Shown here in pieces: positions 8,826-17,193 of a stretch of 64,000 nucleotides of DNA (position 1 is its first letter; each line of letters begins with the position of its first letter). A model generated the notes under the pieces. That model saw only the letters and a program-made list of their open reading frames with translations. It was not told the origin of the DNA and did not search any database. The DNA is from Qipengyuania sp. S6317L1 (GTDB lineage Bacteria; Pseudomonadota; Alphaproteobacteria; Sphingomonadales; Sphingomonadaceae). The DNA is taken from positions 248,001-312,000 of the forward strand of contig NZ_JALKAJ010000004.1 in NCBI RefSeq assembly GCF_023015615.1, read 5' to 3'. Position numbers and translations under genes: made by a program.

Positions 8826-10118
8826 TCAGAAACGTGTAGAAACTGTCGCAGCTACACCTGAATCGGGCTCTGCATCGCCTGCAACCTGCTCGCGATAATC
8901 AACCGAAACGCGCGCGGGCATTTTTCCGATATCGACATCAAATCGCAAGGTTGGCCCCACATCGAGGCGCTTTGCATCTCTTTGCGCTCCGCCCCAGACG
9001 CCTGCGCCAACACTGACGGCGCCGCCAGCGCCTGGCTTTCCGAGCCGCAAAAGCTCGCGCGTTGCCACTGCCTGGCCATCGAGGAAATAGGTGCTTGGGG
9101 CTCCCGCGACATATCCCGCCGCCCCATAGGTTTCGAGCGCAAAGCCCATCGGAAGCTTGATCGGGGCAAGTTCCGTCGCGGCATAGGCAGCGGGGCGAAA
9201 CTTTGTCTGTACTCCGACGCCGAAATCCGAAACCGCCGGACTTTGCGTTGCGCGGACTTCGCCGAAAAGGCGAACGGGCACTTTGCCCAATGGGCGCGCG
9301 GAAACGCCTGCTGCGATTTCGCTCTCCCCGCCTTCGACCTGCGCCTGATAGGCGCGAAGGAATATGCGAGGATCATGGCTTGATGAGGGTTTTGCGCGCC
9401 ACTGGAGATTGGCGGACAACTGGCTTGCGCCGTAGATGGGGGAACGCCCTTGAGGTATCGAGAGCGCGCTGGACCCTTGGCGATAGAAGCCGAACATATC
9501 GAGCATCCACCGGTCGGTTTTGGGCGGGTCGCCAACTGGCAGCCCTACGCCATTGCCCGCACGCGATACCTGGCCCGTCCGCCGCAAATTCTGGCCGGCA
9601 AAGCCGGAAATGTCGTCCGGGAAATAGGAGTATGCGAGGTATCTCCCCGCCCCCGGTGCAAGCTCAGACGCGCGTGCAAAACCGCCGCCTTGGAGCTGCG
9701 CTTCCCTGCGCGCACAGGCGGTGCGGGCTTGGGGGGCATCCGCATAGACAGGATAATAGACCACCCTTGTCGGTATGCCCGCCACGCTTGCCGGCGGCGC
9801 CCAACCTCCGGGAAGCCCTTGCGCGGCCATATCTGGCGCATAACCATAGGGCACATAGCCTTGGGGCACATAGCCATAAGGATGCGGCGCGCCATAGGAG
9901 CGGGAAAAGGCGAGGGATTGCGGCGCGGGAAACGATCTGCCGGAGGTTGATGCGGGCGTTAATCCAGCATCGCCAGAGCCGGGTGCCGCCTCGTTCACTG
10001 CCAAGGCGGGGGGCGAATTGACGATCGGATTGTCCCACATGACCGTTCGCGCGCCCACCCATGCCGAAAGCATGAATGCGAGCAAAGCCAATGGCAAACC
10101 CCTCTTTTGTGTGGCCAT
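8826..10118 (-). CDS. Probable outer-membrane beta-barrel partner of NfrB-like GT
   Basis: 430 aa. An N-terminal hydrophobic segment (LALLAFMLSAWVGA) is followed by a Tyr/Gly/Pro-rich stretch with a repeated GYVP/GYAP motif near residues 80-95. The C-terminal 220 residues alternate in beta-barrel fashion and end in Phe (VSTRF), as outer-membrane proteins do. The start overlaps the stop of the glycosyltransferase gene as TAATG, so the two are one operon. The pairing of an inner-membrane NfrB-like enzyme with an outer-membrane protein recalls NfrA/NfrB of E. coli or BcsC-like export. That comparison rests on arrangement and barrel-like sequence, not on a recognised domain. Confidence 0.6.
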   Translation of the reverse strand: MATQKRGLPLALLAFMLSAWVGARTVMWDNPIVNSPPALAVNEAAPGSGDAGLTPASTSGRSFPAPQSLAFSRSYGAPHPYGYVPQGYVPYGYAPDMAAQGLPGGWAPPASVAGIPTRVVYYPVYADAPQARTACARREAQLQGGGFARASELAPGAGRYLAYSYFPDDISGFAGQNLRRTGQVSRAGNGVGLPVGDPPKTDRWMLDMFGFYRQGSSALSIPQGRSPIYGASQLSANLQWRAKPSSSHDPRIFLRAYQAQVEGGESEIAAGVSARPLGKVPVRLFGEVRATQSPAVSDFGVGVQTKFRPAAYAATELAPIKLPMGFALETYGAAGYVAGAPSTYFLDGQAVATRELLRLGKPGAGGAVSVGAGVWGGAQRDAKRLDVGPTLRFDVDIGKMPARVSVDYREQVAGDAEPDSGVAATVSTRF

Positions 10119-11575
10119 TATCCCGTGTTCTGGACCCTTCTCCTAACACCGTGTTGAACCGAGGCCGGAGCCTGCACCGTGATTGTCGCGTGATGGGAAA
10201 CGGGCTTGGCAGGATGGGACGAATGTCTGGTTTTATCCCATTCGGCCGCGCTGCCGTTAAGCGTGCGCCAGTAAGCCTGCACCGCGCGCCGCCCTGCCAT
10301 AATTGCAATGATATTCGTCAACGGCAGCCTGATGATCGCAAAAACCCCCTCGGCCAAACCATAATTGCGCGTGGTAAAGGCAAACCGCAAAGCCACGCGC
10401 CATGCAAAGAAGGCAAGGTTCGCGGCGAGCAAGCCGATCACAAATGGCGAAAGCTCAATCGGGCGAAGCTCGCCAAACTGGCCCGCGACCGAAATGATCA
10501 GCGTCAGCACCAAAAGCAGATATCCAAGCGCCATCACCAGCGCGGTGAGAGGCCCGCGGCGATCGCGCGCGCGCATCCATGTGTCTGCAACACCCCCGGT
10601 CCAGCCGGTGCGATCCCAACCCTGAAGCGCAATGCCGTGAACCCAGCGGGTTTTTTGCCGGACAATCTCGCTCAGCCTCGATGGGAAGTAGGCGCGCGTT
10701 GCGATGAGTTGATCGTCCTCGCCCCGTGCGCGCACAAAGCGGCACGTTCCGCCCTGCCCCGAAATCGCAAGGCCAAGCTCATAATCTTCAGTCAGGGAAT
10801 CAGGCTCAAACGGCAATCCGTCGGGTTTGGCATCGGCCAGTTGCAACAAAGCCGCGCGCGAAACACCGCAGCCGACGCCCGCAGAAGGCAAAGCTGCGCC
10901 GACTGCATCTCTTACGACCATTGCCTTGCCGTGTGCCTCGGCAAACTCTTCGCAGTAATGGCTGCCCAGCCAATCGCGTGAGGCCTGCGGCAAAGGTTCA
11001 ACCGGAAGCTGCGCAAAATCTGCGCCTTGCGCAATCGCCCAATCCAACAGGCCCAGCCCGGCAGGGTCAACCATATCCTCTGCATCATGGAAGACCACGC
11101 ATTGAAACCGCATACGGGAACGGTTTTCATCGTCGCTCATTGCTTCGTAAAGGCGGTTCAAACAGTCCGCTTTTGTGCTGGGGCCATCGCGATCATGGAT
11201 AACCAGCCGCAGGCGAGCATCGCCCCAGGCCGCGGCAGACGCTGCCTCCAGTGTTGCCGGGTCGTTGCGATAGATGCCGACATACAAACGAATGTTGCCT
11301 TGTGGCCAAACGCCAAGCAAATGACGGATGGTTTCAGATATGACCTCAGACTCTTGCCAGGCGGGCACGAACACCGCCACCGGTCCGGAAAGTTCACTGT
11401 GCTGGAGTTGTGTGCGATTGACCTTCGCAGTCCTTGCCCGTCCGGTCAGTTTGAGCCATAGCCAAGCTAAATCCACGGCAAAATCATCAAGGGCACCGAT
11501 AAGGAAGAAAATCCCCGCAAACAAAAGCAGTTCATACTGTAATATTGCAAGAATTTGCCAAAAATCAGAACCCAT
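10118..11575 (-). CDS. NfrB-like family 2 glycosyltransferase
   Basis: 485 aa from the ATG at 11575 (GGAGG 11 bases upstream); a longer ORF extends upstream but overlaps the nhaA start and lacks family sequence there. An N-terminal membrane helix is followed by the GT2 fold: VFVPAWQESEVI, the DAED metal motif (FHDAEDMVDP), the catalytic ED (SLTEDYELG) and the QxxRW-type QKTRWVHG. Two or more C-terminal membrane helices follow. This resembles the glycosyltransferase domain of NfrB, the inner-membrane half of the phage N4 receptor and surface-polysaccharide system. It likely makes or exports a surface glycan together with the coupled downstream gene. The sugar is unknown. Confidence 0.8.
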   Translation of the reverse strand: MGSDFWQILAILQYELLLFAGIFFLIGALDDFAVDLAWLWLKLTGRARTAKVNRTQLQHSELSGPVAVFVPAWQESEVISETIRHLLGVWPQGNIRLYVGIYRNDPATLEAASAAAWGDARLRLVIHDRDGPSTKADCLNRLYEAMSDDENRSRMRFQCVVFHDAEDMVDPAGLGLLDWAIAQGADFAQLPVEPLPQASRDWLGSHYCEEFAEAHGKAMVVRDAVGAALPSAGVGCGVSRAALLQLADAKPDGLPFEPDSLTEDYELGLAISGQGGTCRFVRARGEDDQLIATRAYFPSRLSEIVRQKTRWVHGIALQGWDRTGWTGGVADTWMRARDRRGPLTALVMALGYLLLVLTLIISVAGQFGELRPIELSPFVIGLLAANLAFFAWRVALRFAFTTRNYGLAEGVFAIIRLPLTNIIAIMAGRRAVQAYWRTLNGSAAEWDKTRHSSHPAKPVSHHATITVQAPASVQHGVRRRVQNTG

Positions 11576-11675
11576 ATGAGCCAAGGCCTCCGACTTCCCT
11601 GAACTAAGAAACGAGTAACATTGGCCGTAAGGCTTGGCAACTAAATCCATCATATCCGAAACGGACCGAAAATTC

Positions 11676-12911
11676 ATGCCTGACAACAAAAGCATAACCT
11701 TGAGCCCATTACGTCGACTTTTTGCTCCTGTTCGCGCTTTATTTGTTGGCGATGCCTCGGCAGGCGTTCTGCTTATATTGGTGGCCGCTGCGGCAATGCT
11801 TGCGGCGAACTCTGCCTTTGCAAATGAATACGATGCGCTGATCAACGGCCAGTTTGCCTGGTATCCGCACGAAAAGCTCAAGTCCTTGCATTACGTCGTC
11901 AATGACGGGCTGATGGCTGTGTTTTTCTTTGTTGTCGGCCTCGAAGTGAAGCGCGAGATGATACAGGGGCAACTCGCCAGTGCACAGGCGCGGCGCTTGC
12001 CGATGATCGCAGCGGCTGCGGGCATGATCGCCCCGGCCATCGTCTTCATACTGGTGTCAGGCGGCGGCGACTATTCGCGCGGCTGGGCCATCCCTGCTGC
12101 GACCGATATCGCCTTTGCGATGGGCGTGCTGGGCTTGCTCGGCAACCGCGTGCCGGGCTCCTTGCGCATTTTCCTGCTTACCGTCGCGATCGTTGATGAC
12201 ATCGGCGCGGTTCTGGTGATCGCGTTCTTCTACACCGAGGTTGATAACCTTGCGTCCTTCCTCATGTGGATGGCCGCCTCTGCGGGCGTGCTTGCATTGA
12301 TGGTCGGGTTGAACATGCGCAAGGTTTCGGTGTTCTGGCCCTATATTCTGCTCGCCATTGTGCTGTGGTTCTGCGTGCTCAATACGGGCATCCACGCAAC
12401 CATCGCAGGCGTGCTCGCCGCGCTCACCATTCCGCTTCACCGCCGTGACGGTAACTCGATGCTCGAAAAGCTCGAGCATGGTCTTGCCCCGTGGAGCGCC
12501 TATCTGGTTGTCCCTGTCTTCGGTTTTGCCAATGCGGGCGTGTCGCTTGATGGTATCGGGGTTGAAAACCTGCTCGACCCGCTTCCCGTCGCAATCGCTG
12601 CCGGCCTTGTTGTGGGCAAGCAGGTCGGCATCTTCTCAGCCATCTTTATCTGCGACAAAACCGGCTTTGCGCCGCGTCCCGATCACGCAAGCTGGCAGGA
12701 GATTTGGGGTATTACGATCCTTTGCGGCATCGGCTTTACGATGAGCCTGTTCATCGGCCTTCTCGCCTTCCCCGGCAACCAGCTGCTGATTGACGAGGCC
12801 AAGATCGGCATCCTGACAGGCTCGGCGATTTCAGCCATTCTCGGCTTCATCGTGCTGCGACTTTCGACCGAGCATCCGGACACGGTCGCCAATCTTGAAA
12901 GCAAGGGATAA
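11676..12911 (+). CDS. nhaA: Na+/H+ antiporter NhaA
   Basis: 411 aa polytopic inner-membrane antiporter exchanging external protons for internal sodium. Family motifs are clear: FFFVVGLEVKREMIQGQL near the N-terminus, and the ion-binding region AIPAATDIAFAMGVLGLLG and VAIVDDIGAVLVIA with paired Asp residues (DD). I chose ATG 11676 (MPDNKSITLSPLRR); the ORF opens at a TTG at 11634 with no suitable ribosome site. It is divergent from the glycosyltransferase operon, about 100 bp between starts. Confidence 0.93.
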   Translation: MPDNKSITLSPLRRLFAPVRALFVGDASAGVLLILVAAAAMLAANSAFANEYDALINGQFAWYPHEKLKSLHYVVNDGLMAVFFFVVGLEVKREMIQGQLASAQARRLPMIAAAAGMIAPAIVFILVSGGGDYSRGWAIPAATDIAFAMGVLGLLGNRVPGSLRIFLLTVAIVDDIGAVLVIAFFYTEVDNLASFLMWMAASAGVLALMVGLNMRKVSVFWPYILLAIVLWFCVLNTGIHATIAGVLAALTIPLHRRDGNSMLEKLEHGLAPWSAYLVVPVFGFANAGVSLDGIGVENLLDPLPVAIAAGLVVGKQVGIFSAIFICDKTGFAPRPDHASWQEIWGITILCGIGFTMSLFIGLLAFPGNQLLIDEAKIGILTGSAISAILGFIVLRLSTEHPDTVANLESKG

Positions 12912-12916
12912 GCGGC

Positions 12917-12947
12917 GCGCGGGCTGGGCTATCTGCTCAGCCCGCCG
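12917..12947. terminator. Hairpin between convergent nhaA and gloA
   Basis: GCGGGCTG and CAGCCCGC form an inverted repeat around a short loop between the two convergent stops. No long T run follows, so it is a likely but not classic terminator that could serve both strands. Confidence 0.45.
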
Positions 12948-12957
12948 CCGCCTTGCT

Positions 12958-13395
12958 CTACCAGCTGCCGGTGTTTTCCATGCTGGCCCATGGTTCCTTG
13001 GGTTCAAGATTGCCTTCTTGCAGAAGTTCAACCGAAATCCCGTCGGGTGATTTGACGAAAGCCATATGTCCATCGCGCGGTGGGCGGTGGATTATGTGGC
13101 CAGCATCCGCAAGACGCTGGCAGGTTTCGTAAATATCATCGACGCGGTAGGCGAGATGGCCAAAGTTGCGCCCGCCGTCATATTCTTCCGGCGCGCTCCC
13201 GTCTTCGGACGGCCAGTTGTAAGTGAGTTCAACCTCGGCAACGCCTTCTTGTCCCGGAGCGGCTAGAAAGATCAGCGTAAAACGCCCGGCCTCCACATCG
13301 AAACGGCGGACCTCCTCCAGTCCGATGAGTTTGAAGAAGTCGATTGTGGCGTCAGGGTCGCTGACGCGGATCATGGAGTGAAGATATTTGACCAT
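12958..13395 (-). CDS. gloA: Lactoylglutathione lyase (glyoxalase I)
   Basis: 145 aa VOC-fold metalloenzyme that converts the glutathione-methylglyoxal hemithioacetal to lactoylglutathione. The sequence begins MVKYLHSMIRVSDPDATIDF, with the first metal-ligand His (LHSMIRV), and continues with ELTYNW, GHLAYRVDDI (second-module His) and a C-terminal GISVELLQ Glu region. The start at 13395 has AAAGGA upstream; the ORF extends further but without family sequence. It converges on nhaA. Confidence 0.9.
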   Translation of the reverse strand: MVKYLHSMIRVSDPDATIDFFKLIGLEEVRRFDVEAGRFTLIFLAAPGQEGVAEVELTYNWPSEDGSAPEEYDGGRNFGHLAYRVDDIYETCQRLADAGHIIHRPPRDGHMAFVKSPDGISVELLQEGNLEPKEPWASMENTGSW

Positions 13396-13497
13396 TGAGG
13401 CTGTCCTTTCCAGGTGCACGGGGCGGGTGCAGGAAATAGTTGCAGCCTGCCCGCGCCGCAAGCCCGCCAGCAAATGACCGCAGACAAACGGCCTCAA

Positions 13498-13531
13498 GCA
13501 AAAGGGCGCAGGACCCATCGGTCCCGCGCCC
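13498..13531 (-). terminator. Rho-independent terminator of the TorF-like gene
   Basis: Read on the minus strand, GGGCGCGGGACC pairs with GGTCCTGCGCCC around a 4-base loop and is followed by TTTTGC. It lies 43 bp downstream of the TorF-like stop codon. Confidence 0.75.
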
Positions 13532-13573
13532 CGTTCCTCCCGCTTTTGCGCGGGTAGTGCCTGCAGCTAGAGC

Positions 13574-14413
13574 TTAGAAGCTAGCTGAAAGGGTCAATAC
13601 GAAAGCATCGTCGGTAAAGGTGCCCAGCGGATCGATAGCCGCATCCCCTTCAACGCCGACATAAGCAGCGGTGAGAGTTGCCGGACCAACCGCAAAGTCA
13701 GCGCCGATCGAGTAGTCCCAAGCCTTGCTGTTGTTAGTGAAGGTCAGGAAGCCGTCAGTGTAACCCACGTGGCCGTTGATGGTGATCGGCGTGTCCGGGA
13801 TGGCGACACCCACGTCTGTGTAGAAGTAGAGGTTGTCAGTGCTGCCAAGCGAATCCTGATCAGGCGCATAGGCAAAACCGCCCGTGACCGATGCCGGACC
13901 AATCGAGGCCGAAAGCGAGCCATAAAATTCGTAATAGTCGAAATCACCAGGACCAGCGTCCGGGTAGATGTAGACGATGGCGCCCACGTCTGCGGACAGT
14001 CCGTCGGTGAGGTCCCCGCTCCAGCCGGCGTAGAGGTCAAGCTCGGTCGAGCCATAGCCAACGGTTTGCTCATCAAGGCTCGAAGCCCAGGTGCCAACGT
14101 AGAGGCCAGAAGAGTGGCCAAGGTCGAAACCACCCTGGATTGCAATTTCGCCACCAGACAGGTCGACACCGCGGAAACGGTATTCCGATGTCAGCGCGAC
14201 GTTGGCGGAGAATGAAATTTCGCTGTCTTCCGCCATATTGCTTGAGCGCGCCTCATCAACCGGCTGCGCGGCGCGCAGCGATGCGGTGTCGAGCACAACA
14301 GCTTCTTCAGCGGTCGATTCGGTTTTTGCTTCTTCAGCAAAAGCGGGAGCGGCTGCAAAAAGCAGACCGGCGGAGAGAGTAGCGGCCGAAAGACCGCGAA
14401 TGGACGTGAGCAT
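13574..14413 (-). CDS. TorF-family outer-membrane protein
   Basis: 279 aa. The signal peptide (GLSAATLSAGLLFAAAPAFA) ends near residue 27. The mature part begins acidic and then shows NVALTSEYRFRGVDLSGGEIAIQGGFD, the hallmark opening of the TorF/TIGR02001 putative porin family. It ends in an aromatic residue (LTLSASF), as outer-membrane barrels do. The start at 14413 has AAGGAA upstream. It is monocistronic, with its own terminator. The substrate is unknown. Confidence 0.82.
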   Translation of the reverse strand: MLTSIRGLSAATLSAGLLFAAAPAFAEEAKTESTAEEAVVLDTASLRAAQPVDEARSSNMAEDSEISFSANVALTSEYRFRGVDLSGGEIAIQGGFDLGHSSGLYVGTWASSLDEQTVGYGSTELDLYAGWSGDLTDGLSADVGAIVYIYPDAGPGDFDYYEFYGSLSASIGPASVTGGFAYAPDQDSLGSTDNLYFYTDVGVAIPDTPITINGHVGYTDGFLTFTNNSKAWDYSIGADFAVGPATLTAAYVGVEGDAAIDPLGTFTDDAFVLTLSASF

Positions 14414-14756
14414 TACAACTTCCTTGTTTTTTGTTGTCGCTTCGTCCCACCTGCACATCCGGCGGCTGCTTATTTATGAGGCAGTCTCGTCCGAACGCGA
14501 CATAATCGTGCACACAATTGGTGCGTTGCACAAGGGAAATTGCTCAAGAAAATGGCAAATGAGGCTCTATTGGCAAAAAACTGTTGAGTTTGTGCATCAC
14601 TTGATGGTGGTAGCCGGGCATCTGCGTGGAGCGGTCTTCTTGCTTTGGTTGCCGTTGCGCGCACGCAAGACTAAATAGGCATCCCGCCCCTATCGAAAGC
14701 TTTCATCAGCTAAGCTCTCATTTACACAATCGGCACTCCGCGACGTTACAACACCC
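14414..14756. other. Intergenic, divergent promoters
   Basis: 343 bp between the TorF-like gene (minus) and the phosphatase gene (plus). It is AT-richer than its surroundings and must hold both promoters. I see no convincing gene, RNA or operator in it. Confidence 0.5.
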
Positions 14757-15560
14757 ATGCTTGACGCAATCCGCTCCCTCTTTCGGTCTCGCCCGCAATT
14801 GCCGCCCCCTGCCGTTCCGCAAGGCGAGCGGTATTATCTGATCGGCGACATCCACGGACGTCTCGATCTGTTCGAAGCGATGGTTGCAGCGATCGAGGAC
14901 GATGATGCGTCACGCCCGTCCATGAATACTCAGGTCGTGCTTCTGGGTGATCTGGTCGACCGCGGGCCGGACAGCGCAGGGGTGGTTGCGCTTGCGCGAA
15001 GCTGGCAAAAGGAACGCACCGTGCGCATCCTTGCCGGCAATCACGAGCAGATGATGCTCGATGCTTTCAAAAAGCCTGAAATCCTGCGCCATTTCCTGAA
15101 ACACGGAGGGCGCGAGACGGTGATATCCTACGGCCTTTCGAAAAAACAGTTCAGTGCGATGTCGCTCGAAGAATTGTTCGAGGCGCTCCCGCAGTTCATT
15201 TCCAAGACGGAGCGCGATTATATCGCCTCGTTTGAAGAATATGTGGTCGCGGGCGATTACATGTTCGTTCACGCAGGGATCGATCCGAACGTGCCCATCG
15301 AGGATCAGAAACGCAGCGATCTATTGTGGATCAGGGACCGGTTCTTGAGCCATGAAGGACCGCTCGACAAGGTCGTGGTCCATGGCCACACGATCTTCAA
15401 CAAGGTCAACGACCGCGGCAACCGGATCGGCATTGACACTGGCGCTTTTCGCTCAGGTGTGCTTAGCGCGCTCGTGCTCGAAGGCGATCAACGCCGGATT
15501 ATCCAGACGATCAAGGACGGCGATGGACCGGTCGAGATTTTTCACGGCGAAAGAGGGTAA
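14757..15560 (+). CDS. Metallophosphatase (PPP-type serine/threonine phosphatase)
   Basis: 267 aa cytoplasmic phosphoesterase of the calcineurin-like superfamily. Metal and catalytic motifs are in order: GDIHGR near residue 28, GDLVDRGPDS near 63, GNHEQ near 98, and VHAG plus VVHGHTIF in the C-terminal half. This set is typical of bacterial PPP phosphatases related to lambda phosphatase and PrpA/PrpE. It is followed by ugd, 91 bp downstream. The substrate is unknown. Confidence 0.85.
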   Translation: MLDAIRSLFRSRPQLPPPAVPQGERYYLIGDIHGRLDLFEAMVAAIEDDDASRPSMNTQVVLLGDLVDRGPDSAGVVALARSWQKERTVRILAGNHEQMMLDAFKKPEILRHFLKHGGRETVISYGLSKKQFSAMSLEELFEALPQFISKTERDYIASFEEYVVAGDYMFVHAGIDPNVPIEDQKRSDLLWIRDRFLSHEGPLDKVVVHGHTIFNKVNDRGNRIGIDTGAFRSGVLSALVLEGDQRRIIQTIKDGDGPVEIFHGERG

Positions 15561-15651
15561 CAGCGCTTTCTTAAACGTGCTTTAGGGCTCGCTCGCCTAA
15601 TGGCACGGCGTCAGACAATGCAGCAGGCATTTGCCGCAAGGGACTTATACG

Positions 15652-16962
15652 ATGAAAATTGCAATGGTGGGATCGGGCTATGTGGGGCTCGTTTCAGGAG
15701 CATGCTTTGCCGACTTTGGCCATGATGTCGTGTGCATCGACAAGGACCAGGGCAAGATCGACCGCCTGCATGATGGCGTTATGCCGATCTACGAACCTGG
15801 CCTTGATGCCTTGGTTGAAAGCAACGTTAAAGCAGGCCGCCTTTCGTTCACCACTTCGCTTGCCGAAGGGATCAAGGACGCGTCGGCCATCTTCATCGCC
15901 GTCGGCACGCCAAGCCGCCGCGGAGACGGGCACGCCGATCTGTCATTTGTTTACGCCGTTGCAAAAGAAGTGGGCGAGAGCCTTTCCAACGAAGCGGTGA
16001 TCGTCACCAAATCAACCGTTCCGGTGGGCACGGGTGATGAGGTCGAACGCATCCTCGAAGACAGCGGCACCACCCACCGGTTTGCTGTGGTCTCCAACCC
16101 TGAATTCCTGCGCGAAGGTGCAGCAATCGGTGATTTCAAACGGCCGGACCGGATTGTGATTGGCGCCGAAGATGACTTTGGGCGCGAAGTGATGAGCGAG
16201 GTCTATCGCCCGCTCTTCCTCAATGAATCGCCCATTCTTTTCACGTCGCGCCGGACCAGCGAACTTATCAAATACGCAGCCAATGCGTTCCTTGCGACGA
16301 AAATTACTTTCATCAATGAGATGGCCGATCTGTGCGAGAAGGTTGGAGCAAACGTGCAGGATGTGAGCCGCGGTATCGGTATGGACAACCGCATCGGTTC
16401 CAAATTCCTGCACGCGGGGCCCGGCTATGGCGGCTCGTGCTTCCCGAAAGACACACTGGCCCTTCTCAAAACGGCTGAAGATTACGACAGCCCCACCCGC
16501 ATTGTCGAGGCCGTGGTGGCTGTCAACGACAGCCGCAAACGCGCAATGGGTCGCAAAGTGCTCGATGCCCTTGGCGGCGCGGACGCAGCGCGCGGCAAGA
16601 AGGCGGCGCTTCTTGGCCTCACCTTCAAACCCAACACCGATGACATGCGCGACTCTCCTGCAATCGCGGTTGCACAAACGCTCACCGATGCAGGTGTCAA
16701 GGTGTCGGCATACGACCCCGAAGGCATGGAGCAGGCCCAGCCTCTGATGCCCGAGGTGGTGATGTGCGATGATCCATACGCCGCCATCGAAGGAGCAGAT
16801 GCAACTGTGATCGTGACCGAATGGGATGCCTTCAGGGCTCTGGATCTGGACCGGGTCAAGTTGCTCGCCAATGCGCCCGTTCTGGTGGACCTGCGCAATA
16901 TTTATTCGCCCGAAGACGTGCGCGCTCGCGGTTTCGCTTACGAAAGTATTGGCCGCGCGTAA
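15652..16962 (+). CDS. UDP-glucose 6-dehydrogenase
   Basis: 436 aa, oxidises UDP-glucose to UDP-glucuronate with two NAD+, supplying surface polysaccharide or lipid precursors. The Rossmann motif is MKIAMVGSGYVGLVSGACF. The active-site Cys lies in GYGGSCFPKDTLAL near residue 262. The C-terminal UDP-binding domain holds LTFKPNTDDMRDSP. ATG 15652 has AAGGGA nine bases upstream; the ORF extends 21 bp further to a TTG that is less likely. Commonly named ugd or tuaD in relatives. Confidence 0.94.
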   Translation: MKIAMVGSGYVGLVSGACFADFGHDVVCIDKDQGKIDRLHDGVMPIYEPGLDALVESNVKAGRLSFTTSLAEGIKDASAIFIAVGTPSRRGDGHADLSFVYAVAKEVGESLSNEAVIVTKSTVPVGTGDEVERILEDSGTTHRFAVVSNPEFLREGAAIGDFKRPDRIVIGAEDDFGREVMSEVYRPLFLNESPILFTSRRTSELIKYAANAFLATKITFINEMADLCEKVGANVQDVSRGIGMDNRIGSKFLHAGPGYGGSCFPKDTLALLKTAEDYDSPTRIVEAVVAVNDSRKRAMGRKVLDALGGADAARGKKAALLGLTFKPNTDDMRDSPAIAVAQTLTDAGVKVSAYDPEGMEQAQPLMPEVVMCDDPYAAIEGADATVIVTEWDAFRALDLDRVKLLANAPVLVDLRNIYSPEDVRARGFAYESIGRA

Positions 16963-17193
16963 TTACCGGCTGCGAGTCGTTCCGAGTCGCTCGCAAATTG
17001 CGGTCAAAATCACACCTGTCTGTTGCAAGTTTTGCTATTAACCCTGTGCGTTAATGCACATCAGAGGTCGTTTTTGCCGCCGTTTCCCGCGGAAGTCATG
17101 GATTCTTAACAAAGTGTAAAAAATTCTCTTTGGAATCCGCCCCTGCCTATGTAGCCTCCATCGCAGGGGAAACTTCAAAATAGGGGCATTTTC

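Noticed and set aside
10118..11881. Longer start for the glycosyltransferase at 11881
   Set aside because: The extension overlaps the 5' end of nhaA in antisense and has no family sequence; ATG 11575 has a good ribosome site and precedes a membrane helix.
17038..17054. CtrA box upstream of the autotransporter
   Set aside because: The two TTAA halves are 9 bp apart, not 7, so it does not fit the CtrA site.
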